A DNA stretch of 64,000 nucleotides from Dipteronia dyeriana (Eukaryota > Streptophyta > Magnoliopsida > Sapindales > Sapindaceae): positions 14,401,291 through 14,465,290 of the forward strand of contig CM065301.1 of NCBI GenBank assembly GCA_032871835.1, in the 5' to 3' direction. Shown piece by piece: positions 8,094 through 20,200 of the stretch (position 1 is the stretch's first letter; each line of letters starts with the position of its first letter). Made by a program: the position numbers and the translations under genes. Under the pieces are notes generated by a model. It was given only the letters and a program-made list of their open reading frames with translations. It had not been told where the DNA came from and ran no database searches.

Positions 8094-10576
8094 ATGTTTG
8101 ATGTAGTAAAGTTTAAGTTAATTGATGTTTCCAGGGTTGAAGATGACAAATGTGCAATTGGTTTTGAAGTGGGGGGGGAATGGAAAAATGGTCACTATGT
8201 ATATTGGTACGACGGTCGGAGAGGACGGGCATTTGATTTTCCAAGGAATGTAAATTATGATCAACTATTAGATATGGTGTACCGCGTGATCGGAATTGAT
8301 AGAAATCATTATCGGGTTACTCTTACGACTGTTGCACAAACCATTCGTCCTAGTTTGCCTATTGAGATTATTGATGATGATGATGATGCATTGTTACTAC
8401 GCCGAGAGCATGTTGACCCTCTAGTTTGCATAAATGTTGAGCAAATCAATGATGACCATCCAGAAGTGAAGCAGAATTTTCATCCAGAATCACCTCACCA
8501 CCCACACCATGCAACTGAATATGATTTCCAGCACACCGCGGATATGCCTAGCAAAAATGCCCATTTGAATGATATTCGAGAGGGTTTTACAGAAACTGCC
8601 AACAACGGTAATTCCCCTCATCGTCATTCTGGTTTCCATGATACCACATAAAATGAAAATGTTTCTGTGCATGAGGTATCAGAACCACAGTTTGACTCTA
8701 TTTCTGATTAAGTTCCTATTTGGTCTGATGATCAATTTACCCATATCCAGAGGCTCGTTCCACCTCCATCTGCATCATATTCTATTAATTTTGGTGAAGT
8801 TGCACCTATACATGTTGATATGTGTATTGTAGTGGGTGAATTGTTTGAAAGTAAGCAGCAATTGCAATCACAATTAGGTAGGTATGCCTTTGCCAACCGG
8901 TTCCAGATTAAGGTGATGAAATCAGACCCAACACGTTATCAAGCTTGGTGCATTGTTAAGGAATGCAAATGGTGATTGCGTGCAGTTAAGGTTGCTAATT
9001 CAGATTATTTTCAGATTAGAATATTTGACCATGAGCACACATGTTCCAATGAAGCACGATTTTCGCATCAGAGATAAGCAAGTGCACGGGTTATAGGGGA
9101 ACACATAAAGGAGAAATCCTGTGATCATCGTTTATACAAGCCTAAGAAAATTATACAAGACATATAGAAAGAGTTTGGCATCTCATGTAACTACCACAAA
9201 GAATACCGAGCCAAACATATTGCCTTAGATGAGGTTCAAGGAACACCGGTTGAGTCATACCGAATTTTGCCATCATATTTGTACATGTTGGAGCAAACTA
9301 ATCTTGGAACTATTATAGACCTCCACACAAATTCTGCTAATAGGTTCATGTATATGTTTTTTTACCTTAAAGCCTACATAGACGGGTTTTTGTCTTCGAT
9401 TAGACCTGTAATTGCTATTGACGCAACATTTTTGAAAGGCCCTCATGTAGGGGTCTTATTTGTGGCAGTGTGTATGGATGGAAATGATCAAATATTTCCT
9501 CTAGCTTTTGGTGTTGGTGATTCGGAGACAAATGAAGCTTGAGAATGATTTCTAACTAGGTTGCATCGTGCCGTTGGCGAAGTTGATGATTTGGTTATTG
9601 TTTCTGATAGGAAAAATTGTATTATCACCGGAGTGGAAAAAGTGTTTCCAAATTCATTCCATGGCACATATGCGGTACATCTAGAACGGAATATGCTTGG
9701 ACGATATAGGAAGACTAAGATACTAAAAGACATCTTTAGAAAGGCAGTTAAAGTTTATCGGGTAAATCAATTCACACGATGTATGGAGAAATTGGCAAAT
9801 ATAAATTCTCAAGCAGCTATGTATATCACGGATGTCGGATTTGAACGGTGGGCACGAGCATACAGTCCAAGGAAAAGGTACAACCTAACGTCATCCAATA
9901 TTGCAGAGGCCATGAATAATGCAATTAAAGTTTGTCGGGAATTGTCTATTACCAGAGTTATTGACTGCATCAGAGGGGTTCTCCAACGGTGGTTCTATGA
10001 TCGTCGGACATCTGCAGGTAAACTTAAGTCGACATTGACAACCAAAACAGATGTAAACATAGGTGTGAAAGACGAAAAGGCACATTATCTAATGGTCTAT
10101 CCGATCACATATTACTCATTTCTTGTTAAGGATGGAGATTTGGATGGAACTGTGGATTTGACATCAAAAACATGTACTTGTAGAGAATTTGACATGGACG
10201 GACTTCCATGTGAACATGCATTGGCTTGCATTAGGGTCTGACAATTTTCATATATAGATTATTGTTCACCTTATTACTCTAGTGCATTTCTTGCTGCAGC
10301 ATACAGTGGGGAAATTCATCCAGTTGGACACCCTCTTGAATGGTTGGTTCCAGAAGATATTGCATCAATAGTTGTTTTCCCACCCGTCGGCCGATGCCTT
10401 CCAGGAAGACCTAAAAATAACCGTATTTCGTCATTTGGTAAGGGAGTAAGTCAATCAAGATGTACAACTTGTCATCGTAATGGTCACAACAATCATTCAT
10501 GCACATACTCGAGATCGTCTAGACCATTAACAAGTACGAGTGGTGTTGGTGAGGGAAGCGGATCACACAATGTTTA
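8094..10576 (+). pseudogene. Mutator-like (MULE) transposase, killed by nonsense mutations
   Basis: One frame runs 2.48 kb without an indel. The N-terminal MULE domain (residues 1-100, with GGEWKNGHY) is followed by an Asp-rich linker, a DNA-binding region, and the DDE core: first Asp at 9420-9422 (AIDATFLKG), second at 9605-9607 (VSDRKN) and the probable Glu at 9906-9908 (SNIAEAMNN). A SWIM zinc finger follows at about 10170-10230 (CTCREF...CEHALAC) and a CCHC knuckle at about 10463-10505. Stops lie near 8649, 8709, 8973, 9075, 9165, 9540, 9546 and 10239. Nearly all look like C-to-T or G-to-A changes of Arg, Gln or Trp codons, as expected from deamination of methylated cytosine. The length would be about 830 codons, usual for the family. 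The convergent neighbour is a Ulp1-like gene, the partner found in KI (Kaonashi) MULEs. Confidence 0.9.
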
Positions 10577-11032
10577 ATGTTACTATTTGGTGTAGTGAGT
10601 TGATGATTTGGTCATTTTTTTTCTTTTATGATTTGGTATAGTGATATGATGACTTGATTATTATTTTTCTCTTTGTATTAAGTGCAGTTAGTTGGTGTAG
10701 TGAGTTGTTGATGTACTAAATGGTTTGAGTACTAGTGAAATGATTTGAGTAATTTTGGTGAGTTGAGAATTTGGTTATTATTTTGTACAGTATTAGTTAA
10801 TTTTTTTATGCATATAATTTTGTGCAGTTATTATTTTGTGCATATTTACTAAAATTTGACAGAGTCTCCTTTGTATTTTCAACAAAGCCATTTCATTTTC
10901 TATACCTGCAAACCTGCAAACAAGACACTCCCAATATCCACAACACTTCTCAATTCCCAACTTTTCAGTTCACACACATTTACTACCACGACAAATACAA
11001 ACAGAATTCTCAGTAATTAAACAAACAATCTG
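10577..11032. other. Intergenic spacer between convergent transposase and Ulp1 genes
   Basis: AT-rich 3' flanks of both genes with repeated GAGTTGATGATTTGGT-like words at 10598-10770. It contains no credible coding sequence; 10822-11016 is open but featureless. Confidence 0.5.
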
Positions 11033-12852
11033 TTAATTACAATCATTTTCAACTAAGCTACCTTCAACTATATTATTACAAGGTACTTGTTTAGAATTTT
11101 TAAAAATTTCAGTTGCAATTTTAACTCTAAGGGATGGTCCATATTTTGGTTCAAAGTCGAACGGTTTCCCAGTCCACAAGTACTCCAAGAATTTGAGAGC
11201 AAATATCCCACAGTCCGACCTATTTTATCCAAAACAAATAAATATATCCAATGTAAGTGACAATCAAACTATTTAATATAGTATTAGATGACAAAAGTTG
11301 GAGGTATACCCATTCCCTTGATTTGGAATGTCTTTCTCGGGTCTTTGTACAGCAAATGACAAAGCATCATTATAGATATCCGGCATTGTGTGCACCAACA
11401 AAGAAGGCAACATCTTTCTAAGGCAAGATGTCCACTTTGTAATCTCCAATACACTATTGATTTCTAGTAAATAATCATAGATTGTAATGACCCGCTCTTT
11501 CAAGTTGACAACAATTGCAACCCAATGATTTCCGTTCACGTTTGCTGGAAACAAAATCTGCACATGGCATCAAATCAGCATTATATAAATTAAGTCTTTG
11601 TAATAGAATAATATTAGATTCGTATAACATGCCTAAATTTACTTACAAGATTGACTTTCCGCCAATGTTCCCACGCTTCAACCGGTTTCTTGCCGATCAC
11701 ATAATCTGTCATTTCACTATCCCATTTGTAGGTTTCATGCTTGAACTGTGTTTTATTTTGCACAAGTAGTGACCACATACCTTGAATTCTAGTCTGCAAC
11801 ACTTATAATTTAAGGTTAGAATTAGTGATTATATTTCATATAAATTATGATATAACTAGATACAATTACCATGATTGTGTAATCTAGTAACACAATGTTG
11901 TGGCTGTATAACTGAGGAAAGAAAAATGCACGCCGCCGCATGAGACGATAATATGTCTCCATATGCTGTAAAAAAAAAGAAAAAAAAAAGAGTGTAACCA
12001 AAATGGTTGACGCTTACGATATAAAACATGAATTAAAGTATATAACTTACATCTCCATCTAACCATCCAATTTCCAATAGCAGTATTTGAAACCAATGAG
12101 GATTTGCTTCGAATACACCGGTGTGCATACTGTGAAGTTTCAACAACATAAACATGAAATTTTAATGACTTTTCTAGCATTGATTAATGAGTTCCTAGTA
12201 GCATAATAGAACATACCTAGTGTTCATATTGTTGTCGTTGATCCATGAGTTCATTGAACGTAAAACATCCTCATCTAATGGGCTATCTCTTCCGAATTCT
12301 GGCATTTTGGGTTTTCTAGGACGCTTAGCTGTAGGATCAATGTACGGGCTAACGGTATAGGCCGACCGCTTTCGATCTCTAGTTACTTTGATGGTAGTCT
12401 TGGGTGGCCTTGATAGTTGCTTCACATCGTCGTTTGGTTCAGAATTACCTTTGGTCATTTCAGGAGACGGAAAAACACGGTGAAATGTATATGGCTCAAA
12501 ATGTATGTTGTTATCTTGGCTCAAGTTGATTACATCAGTATCCACATTATGACATGTCTGCATTCAATTTCATAAAAATTGTTAAATACTAGTAATAATA
12601 ATTAAGACAAATTGTTTAATCACAATTTACCTTTTCATTTTTTGACTTGCATATAAGCTCGGATAAGCGAAGAAATCCTGTACGCATCTCGTTCTTCATA
12701 GAAGTCATCTTGTCACGTACTTTCTGCCAATATTCATCTTGTTGTGTTTGCATCTTCTTCAATTGTATTTCCATCTCTTTCAATCTCTTCCATCATTTCT
12801 TACTTTCTCCTTGGTCTTTTTTAAATGATGTAGGATTAACTTCTTTTTTCAT
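11033..12852 (-). CDS. Ulp1/SENP-like C48 cysteine protease carried by the MULE, spliced
   Basis: Seven exons on - join in frame at canonical GT-AG sites: 12774-12631, 12557-12217, 12129-12051, 11965-11870, 11793-11647, 11557-11310 and 11219-11033 (TAA stop). This gives about 413 residues from the ATG at 12774. Exon 1 is a Lys/Glu/Gln-rich coiled coil and exon 2 a basic, Pro-rich region. The protease domain has His in NGNHWVA (about 11530), Asp in TIYDY, Gln in PNQGNG at the exon 6 end and Cys in SDCGIF (codon 11210-11212): the full His-Asp-Gln-Cys set of SUMO/ubiquitin-like proteases. An earlier ATG at 12852 is cut off by a TGA at 12793-12795, so the N terminus may be lost or truncated; family members usually have a longer one. 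KI-MULE captured Ulp1 genes are the closest known class. Substrate unknown. Confidence 0.8.
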
Positions 12853-12923
12853 CTCATAACCAACATTTGAATGTCAATCTAAATTATGTCCCTTCTTAAA
12901 GGGATATAAACGATATTTATGAG

Positions 12924-13312
12924 CAGAGCCGGCCCTGAGGGGGGTCAGGAGGGGTGCCTGCCCAGGGCCCAAGAAAAAAAGATCTAAAAAGGGGTCCAAA
13001 TTTTTAGTGTTTAGTGTTGAATTGAATGATTTTGGTTCAGATAAAAAGGGTTCCAATTTTTTTTTTCAAAACCTAAATATTATCATTAATAATAATAACA
13101 AATGGTCCAATTATCTGGACCAAGATCTCATATTTAGGTAATTAAAGTTTTTTTTTTCTTTTACGAATCGATTTAAAGTTTTTTTTCTTTTGATTCAGTT
13201 TCGAAATTTCTTTTTAGTTATGTGTTGTATACCGTGTATACGCAACCCCTCACAAGGGGTCTATTTTTTTAGATTTTGCACAGGAACCTCCAAAAAATAA
13301 GGATCGGCTCTG
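12924..13312. mobile_element. 389 bp non-autonomous hAT-type element with perfect 8 bp target duplication
   Basis: The element starts CAGAGCCGGCCC and ends in GGATCGGCTCTG, giving terminal inverted repeats CAGAGCCG/CGGCTCTG. TTTATGAG occurs immediately before (12916-12923) and after (13313-13320). An 8 bp target duplication with short CAG...CTG ends is the hAT signature. It encodes nothing. It sits just upstream of the Ulp1 gene's 5' end. Confidence 0.88.
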
Positions 13313-13320
13313 TTTATGAG

Positions 13321-14236
13321 TACATAAAAACTAACTAAAAAACGAAATTTTGTTTTAGAGTCAAATTGATTGTTGAAAACTGAAAAGAATTAGATGAAAA
13401 TTATTACAAATTAAATTTGATATACAAAAAGGTGCATCCCATTTATTACGTTGCAAGTTTCATATTAAAATGCAAAAACTTAACGCATCAAAATAAGAAG
13501 AGTGAATGGATCGAAAGAACGTGGCATAAATATAGATTTGATTGACGATTAACTTAAAATTGGGTTTTCAATACTTCCATTTAAAACACATCTTATTTTA
13601 ATGATGTATCCAATTTTATTTCCTATTTTCTTTTTTATTTTATTTTCTTACAAAAAAATAAATGAAAAATTAATGTCAATCATAAATGTTTGCTGAGTCA
13701 ACCTAAAAAAATATTATGTAATAGGCCGTCTGAAAGTGGATGGTAATGTTGACAATGTATAATAATTTTTTTATTACGTCAGTTTGAGATTAAATATACA
13801 CGACTGTATTGGAGAAAGATTTTTTAACAAAATATCTATAATCCTACATATCATCTTTTTTTTTTTTTCATAAATCATATTTATATCGAAGATGACGTAT
13901 CAGAAGAATAAACATGAAATCCCCCTTCCCTAAAATATATTTATTCAGGAGAACATTTGCAAATACACAACGGTCAACACCGGTACCTTTGGTGCTTGTT
14001 TGTGAAATACATGAAAGTTGAGACATTGGTTGGAAGGTCAATTTAGTAATTCCAACCAATGTTCTTCTTAAATCTTATATACAAACTGTCGATCAATCTC
14101 GGGTCTCGATCCAAACTGTTGATATTCGTAGGTGGTTTCTCTCTTCTCTTTGTTCTCAAAACATACGAATATATATTACTCACAGAGACTCCGCACCCAA
14201 ACCCTAGGTTCAGTTCTATAGACGACGATAAAAAAA
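13321..14236. other. DCP1: DCP1 promoter and 5' UTR region
   Basis: A non-coding AT-rich stretch upstream of the DCP1 ATG. It contains T-tracts (13854-13868) and pyrimidine-rich sequence near 14130-14160 that could be 5' UTR. Upstream ATGs such as 14059 open short frames overlapping the start, and these may be outside the transcript. I could not place a TATA box with confidence. Confidence 0.4.
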
Positions 14237-17200
14237 ATGTCTCAAAACGGGAAATTGATGCCGAATCTCGACCAACAGAGCACGAAGCTCCTCAACCTGA
14301 TTGTTCTTCAGCGAATTGACCCTTTCATTGAAGAAATTCTCATCACCGCTGCTCATGTCACCTTCTACGAGTTCAATATCGAGCTCAGCCAATGGGTCTG
14401 TATTTCTTCTTTTTTTACAATTTTTGGTTTTGGCTGTGTGTTTTTGTTTTTTCTCTCTTCTGATTTTGATTTGTTTGTAGAGTCGCAAGGATGTGGAAGG
14501 ATCTCTCTTCGTTGTTAAGAGGTGAGTCAGAGGGATATATTTAGAGTGGTTGATTACAATTGTAGCTGCGAATGGTGTTTCGTGTTTTTTCTTTTTCTTT
14601 TGAAAAACAATTTATGGTAGTGTTAATATTGTATGTAACTATGTATTATGGTTATATTAAGAGTTTTGGTTTGTCATTCCAGGAATGCACAGCCTCGGTT
14701 TCAGTTTATTGTAATGAATCGACGCAATACAGGTTGATATCTCTTCATTCTGTCCCTAGTTTTAGGTTAAGTTTGCTCAATATCTCTATCTTTTATATTA
14801 GGTACTAATAAGAAATTTAGGTGGGGTTTATGTGAATTAGAAGTTTGTTTTGGGATTGGGTAATATGATTGTTGTGTTATCGCTTTGAAGTTATTTTGTT
14901 TTCATACTAGCATCAAACACGGATTTGAAACAGTGATCGGTTGATATGATTGGAAGCTTTTTTTTTAACACTATTCTTAGTTAAGAGTTATAGTTTACAT
15001 GATGCTGTGCTAATTATATGCTGGTGTAAGCAGATAATTTGGTGGAAAATCTCTTGGGAGATTTTGAGTTTGAAATCCAGGTTCCATATCTGTTATATCG
15101 AAATGGATCCCAAGAAGTAAATGGTATTTGGTTCTACAATGCACGTGAATGTGAAGAGGTTGCAGGTCTATTTAGCAGGTGCAGTTTTTTCTCTCCAGTA
15201 GCAGCTTAATATAGAGGATTGACCCTTTTATAGAGAATTTTTTATATGTTGTTAACAAAACTTGCCTTTCATGGGGAACAGAATGAGGTTTCAAGTAATC
15301 TAATATGGGTATGCCTTTTTAGTAAGTTATAATTTTTCCATAGGTCTTCATGGATTTTTGTTCTTAGTCATTGTTTGAACGGATCTGTGTAATATGGAGC
15401 CTTTTTATTCATTATGTGGCCTTTTTGTAGTTTGGTTTTCTGTTGGTTTCTGTCTTTTCCTTTCTTTTTTAAAGTTATTTAGCATCATTACTTCATTAGA
15501 AACCCCTATATGAATGCTATTATGTTTTAGAGGAGTTCTTGATGCAATGAGTGGAGTTGGCCTTCAAAATGGAGCATATCATGCCACAATGATTTATTGG
15601 AAGGGTCAGTGGGTGGCCTGTTCTTTGCCCCTAGGCAATTGGAGAAGCTCTTGTTGCTCACCTTGAAGATCAAGAAGATTGGGGACATAGCTTATGATCT
15701 ATCTTTGATGAAGTGCATTTTTGCACAACATGCTAGATTTTTTTAGCAGAACAGATATGTCTCCTATTAAGTTTTATGGGTTTTATTATTCTGTGTCTAC
15801 TACCTAGATATATTGTGCTGGTTTGATGCATTTGGAAATATATCCAAAGTAAAAGAATGTGGTTATTTTAGCTTTTGCCTAAAATAAGAGTTACAAGTGG
15901 AACTGTTAATGTTTTTTTTTTTTTTTTGTAAACTTTTGTAATTTGATTTAGGGTCTAGGTTGCAAAGCACCATTTATTGATTTCTTGAAAAATCTTTTTG
16001 AATTTTTTAATTGGATTTGTAAATGGGGAGTATAAAGTGGAATATATAATCTTTTCAAATTTTTTGCCTGTGGATAGTTGAAGCATTTAGTAAAACAACA
16101 ACTAGGTCACTTACTTGTAGAGTTAATGGGTGAGTAATTCAAAGTCATTTGGTTGATTGTCTCTTGCTATGAACAAGGGGTTTGTGACATCATGCCATTT
16201 TTACTGATTAGTGTAATCAGACAAGTGATTCACATAATGTGGGGGTAAACATGTATTGTTTCTTTGTTTAAAACAAACATGATTTTAATGCCAATGGGAT
16301 TGTCCAAGTTTTATGAAGCATTTAGGAAGATACCATATAGGAGTCAAAATCTTTGATACGTGTCCCTCAATTTTTGTTGTCTTTGTTTAGAAAGAGGTGA
16401 TGATTTTTTAGTAGGATCTTAAGGTGCAGATAGTTGCTATCCAAGAAATTGATATCTTCTAAATGATAGTAAACAAATGTTTGATTCCAATTTAAGGACT
16501 TCACAATGTAACTTTCTGTGGCAGGACATTCAATTTGGCATTCTTGCTGGAGGTTGTTGTTGGTGTCAAGAGGAGTCCATTCTTGCAATTACTTTCTTTG
16601 TGGCAATTATGGCCTCTTATAACCTACAAAAATTGCTTGAGAGAGGCTATTGGTTGAAAGTATTTTTACCATCACATAATGTCAAGACAGTTTTTTAGAT
16701 CTAGATTCGAATCCTCTAAGGATAACCTATTTGGGAGATTATATTCCAAGCGGTTTTTTTTTTTTTATTGGAAACAAACAAAAATCTATTTCTAAAAGAG
16801 GATATATAATCAATCCCTAAAAAAAAAAACTCTGATTGTAGCAAAAGAGACCCTAAACAAGAGTGAAGAAGCTGTCCACCTAGGCTATCTAAAGGAGTCT
16901 TCTAGGACGATACTAAACCCCACAAAACAAGAGAAATGTCAAAAAGAACCAAATTATCCCACAAAATTCCTCCCGGTTCAAATGAATAAGTAAAAGAAGT
17001 ATTTTTAATTTCCTTGGATACTAAATCCCATAACGAAGTGAAATAATGATAACAATCTCAAAAGCCTTTAATATTCCAAGAGTTTCTTGACTACCAAGAT
17101 TGTAGAGTTTTGTAATAATCTCTAGTTTAGTCTCGTGAACTTAAAGAAAGGTTGGAAGGTTCCTTGTATCAAAAGATGAAATGTTCCTACATGTGGTTTT

Positions 17201-20200
17201 TTGGGCACTTGCTCCACCAGTTTGGAATAATTTAGGTGTTGAACTGTTAGAATCTGCAAAATGCCTGTAAATATTGAGCTAGGGAAGAACAAAGATTTGC
17301 TAGTATGAAAGCTTAAGCTGTTACTTCTGGTTGGGATGTTTTGTATTCTCTATGTTTCTAATTTTTCTGTACAGCTGTTTGGATAACTGTATATTGAGAT
17401 GATGGGATTTTCATTTTTAGAGCAGTTGTTGCTTGATTGTCTGCAATTGTTATTTTTATTGTTTCAGTCTAAATTTACTGATTTCGCTCTTATTTTATTA
17501 TCTTCTGTGTTCATGCCATTACATTACTCATACTTTTTGTGCACATTATAAATGCTGAATTATATGTTTTTAAGCAGAAGCTGAAATTTTAGTTAAAAGT
17601 CCTCTCTGGATAACAATGATTAGGAAAATGATCTAGAATGAGAATTTATAAAGTATCATTCTAAATCAACGGATTTCTTTACCAGACCATAGGTACAAGG
17701 AAGGCTACAGGAAGTAGATGGTTGACCATATGGTATACATTCAATCCTTGATTTGAAGGTGCAGTATACATCTAACTTACTGATAAAGTACATCTTACTA
17801 ATGAATTTGCTTGCGAATGTTCTTTTGTGTCTACTAAGATTGAATGGGTAATATTACTAGTTCTACAGGTTATTCAGAAGAAAATCTTTAGGGAAAGCAA
17901 TATACAGTTGCTGAGAAATCTTTAGGGAAAGCGAAATACAACTGGTGGGAAATCTTTAGGGAGCTCAAAACAATATATAGTTACTATGCTAGTATGCTCC
18001 GCAGGTTATTCAGGAAGAAATCTGTAGGGAGTTCGAAAAGAAATCCTTGTTGGAGGGAAATTGGAGTTGATGACTTCAGATTGGAAGAATTCGGACTAGA
18101 ATATATAGTTTACATGTGGAATAATCATTTCTGCTAGATCCTCTTTTTATAGTCATGATGTGAAATAGTTGTAGCTTATCAGGTTACTCCCACAACGAGA
18201 AATGATGGTAGTCTATTCTATCTATGCTTAGTATGCTGAGGCAATTTACTATTGTATATAAGTAACAGTTCCGAACATGTAATTAAGAGAGCCTGTGATA
18301 ACCTAGTTCGTTACTATGTTGGGGAGAGGACCTCTGGATATAATTGCAGGAAACGCTTGTTGGACTCCTATATCAAATGCGTTCATTTATCTGTCTTTGA
18401 TTACGTATTCACTAATAGAATAATTGCCAATCTCAATTTTGTACCAATTGAATTCTTCTTGATTTCTTTATCTAAATCCAGGATAATTGGTGCATATTCC
18501 AAGGTGCCTCAGAAGTCGAAGGTGCCATCATCAAAAAGGTAATTTTTTTTTTCCAATTTAACTTGTAGAAATTGTGTTCCTTTTTTTTTAGCTTAAGAAA
18601 GTGTGATGCTTTTCTCATTTATTTTTAGAGTTTGTTTGGTTGGGCTTTTGAAAATCTTCTATTTGTAAAAGATCTACTTGTAGTAGATCTATTAGAAATA
18701 GAGTTTTTGAAAAAAAAAAAATATAGTTGTTTAGTTGGTAGACTTTTTTTTTTTTTTTTTTGTAAAGGTCTATTTGGAGAAGTTCCTTCATATGAGTTTT
18801 TTGTCTAGTAGAGGTTTAAACTCTACTAGCCTACTGAATTTAAAATAGACAATCTCAAAAGCCCTACCAAACAACTCTAAAAAACTCAAATAGAGATTAG
18901 TAGAGCTTTTGAGACAGTAGAAAGCCCAACCAAATAAGCACTAAGTCAATGTTTGCCATATCAATTTGCCATATCTTGTAAGTTTGCGATATGAGTTTGT
19001 TGTTACTAGTTTGATATTGCCTTTGTGGCAGAAGTTAAATATTTTGTGTTCCATTTTGGTTGTATAATAATTTCAAACTTACATGGAAGTTTTATGTTAT
19101 GACTACTAGAACAACATTTTGGAGCACTGGTGGAAAGTTTAAAAGTACCCAATGTCCTTTTCCGGTCAATCATCACATAATTATGGAATTCATTTAAAGC
19201 TTTAAGCCAATAGATACTCCAATTCCCCCTTTCCTTGCACTTTAAGAAACCTTGGACTCACTAGGGGTTGGTCAAGGATGGGGGGATCTTGAACATTATA
19301 ATGTTTTTGATTGAAATGTCGCAATATCTGGACTAGAGATGTTTTGCAAACTCTTCTCAGGTGAACTGCATGGACAAGCAAGGGGCTATCTTTTAAAGTC
19401 TAATTTGAGAATAAATTTAAAGCTGCATGGAAGTTTTATATTATGACTACTAGAACAACATTTTGTGAATTTGGTGCACTAGTGGAAAGTTTGAAAGTAC
19501 CCAATGTCCTTTTCCGGTCAATCATCACATAATTATGGACTTCATATAAAGCTTAAAGCCAATAGATACTCCAATTCCCCTTTTCTAGCACTTTAAGAAG
19601 TCTTGGACTCGCTAGGGGTTGGTCAAGGATCGGGGGATCTTGAACATAATAATTTTTTGGTTGAAATGTCGCAATATATGAACTAGAGATGTTTTACAAA
19701 CTCTTCTCAGGTGAACCACATGGATAAGCAAGGGGATATCTTTTAAAGTCTAATTTGAGAATAAATTTAAAGCTAACTTCCATTGAAGTTTTTTGGACAA
19801 AAATAAACAGGAAAGCAAATGCCTCCAAAAAAATTTAGATTACCTCCCAAGTGTAAGATTTGTGGGGGGATGCAACAGAGTAGAGGACCCTGAACTTATA
19901 TGTGCCCTCCCTCCCTAAAAGATTGCCTCCCACTTGGTAAGGAATTGCCTCCATCCTGACCCCCAATCCTTAATGAATTGCCTTAAAATCTGCAAAACTG
20001 AAATTTTCAGAGGGGGAGTATAATAAAACAACACTGCCAATGTGATATTTTGATTCACCCAAAATTCCAAAATCTAACTGGAAATACTTTTAACCAAAAA
20101 ATAAAGAGAGAGTTTGGGGATGAAAAATGAATACTAGCCCCATTGCACTAGTTAAATATGTGAACTTTTAATTGAGAATGAAGAAAATACTAGTGAAAAA

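Noticed and set aside
13560..13860. Right terminus of the MULE
   Set aside because: I could not find a reverse complement of the 7551-7650 region there, so the element's outer borders stay undefined.
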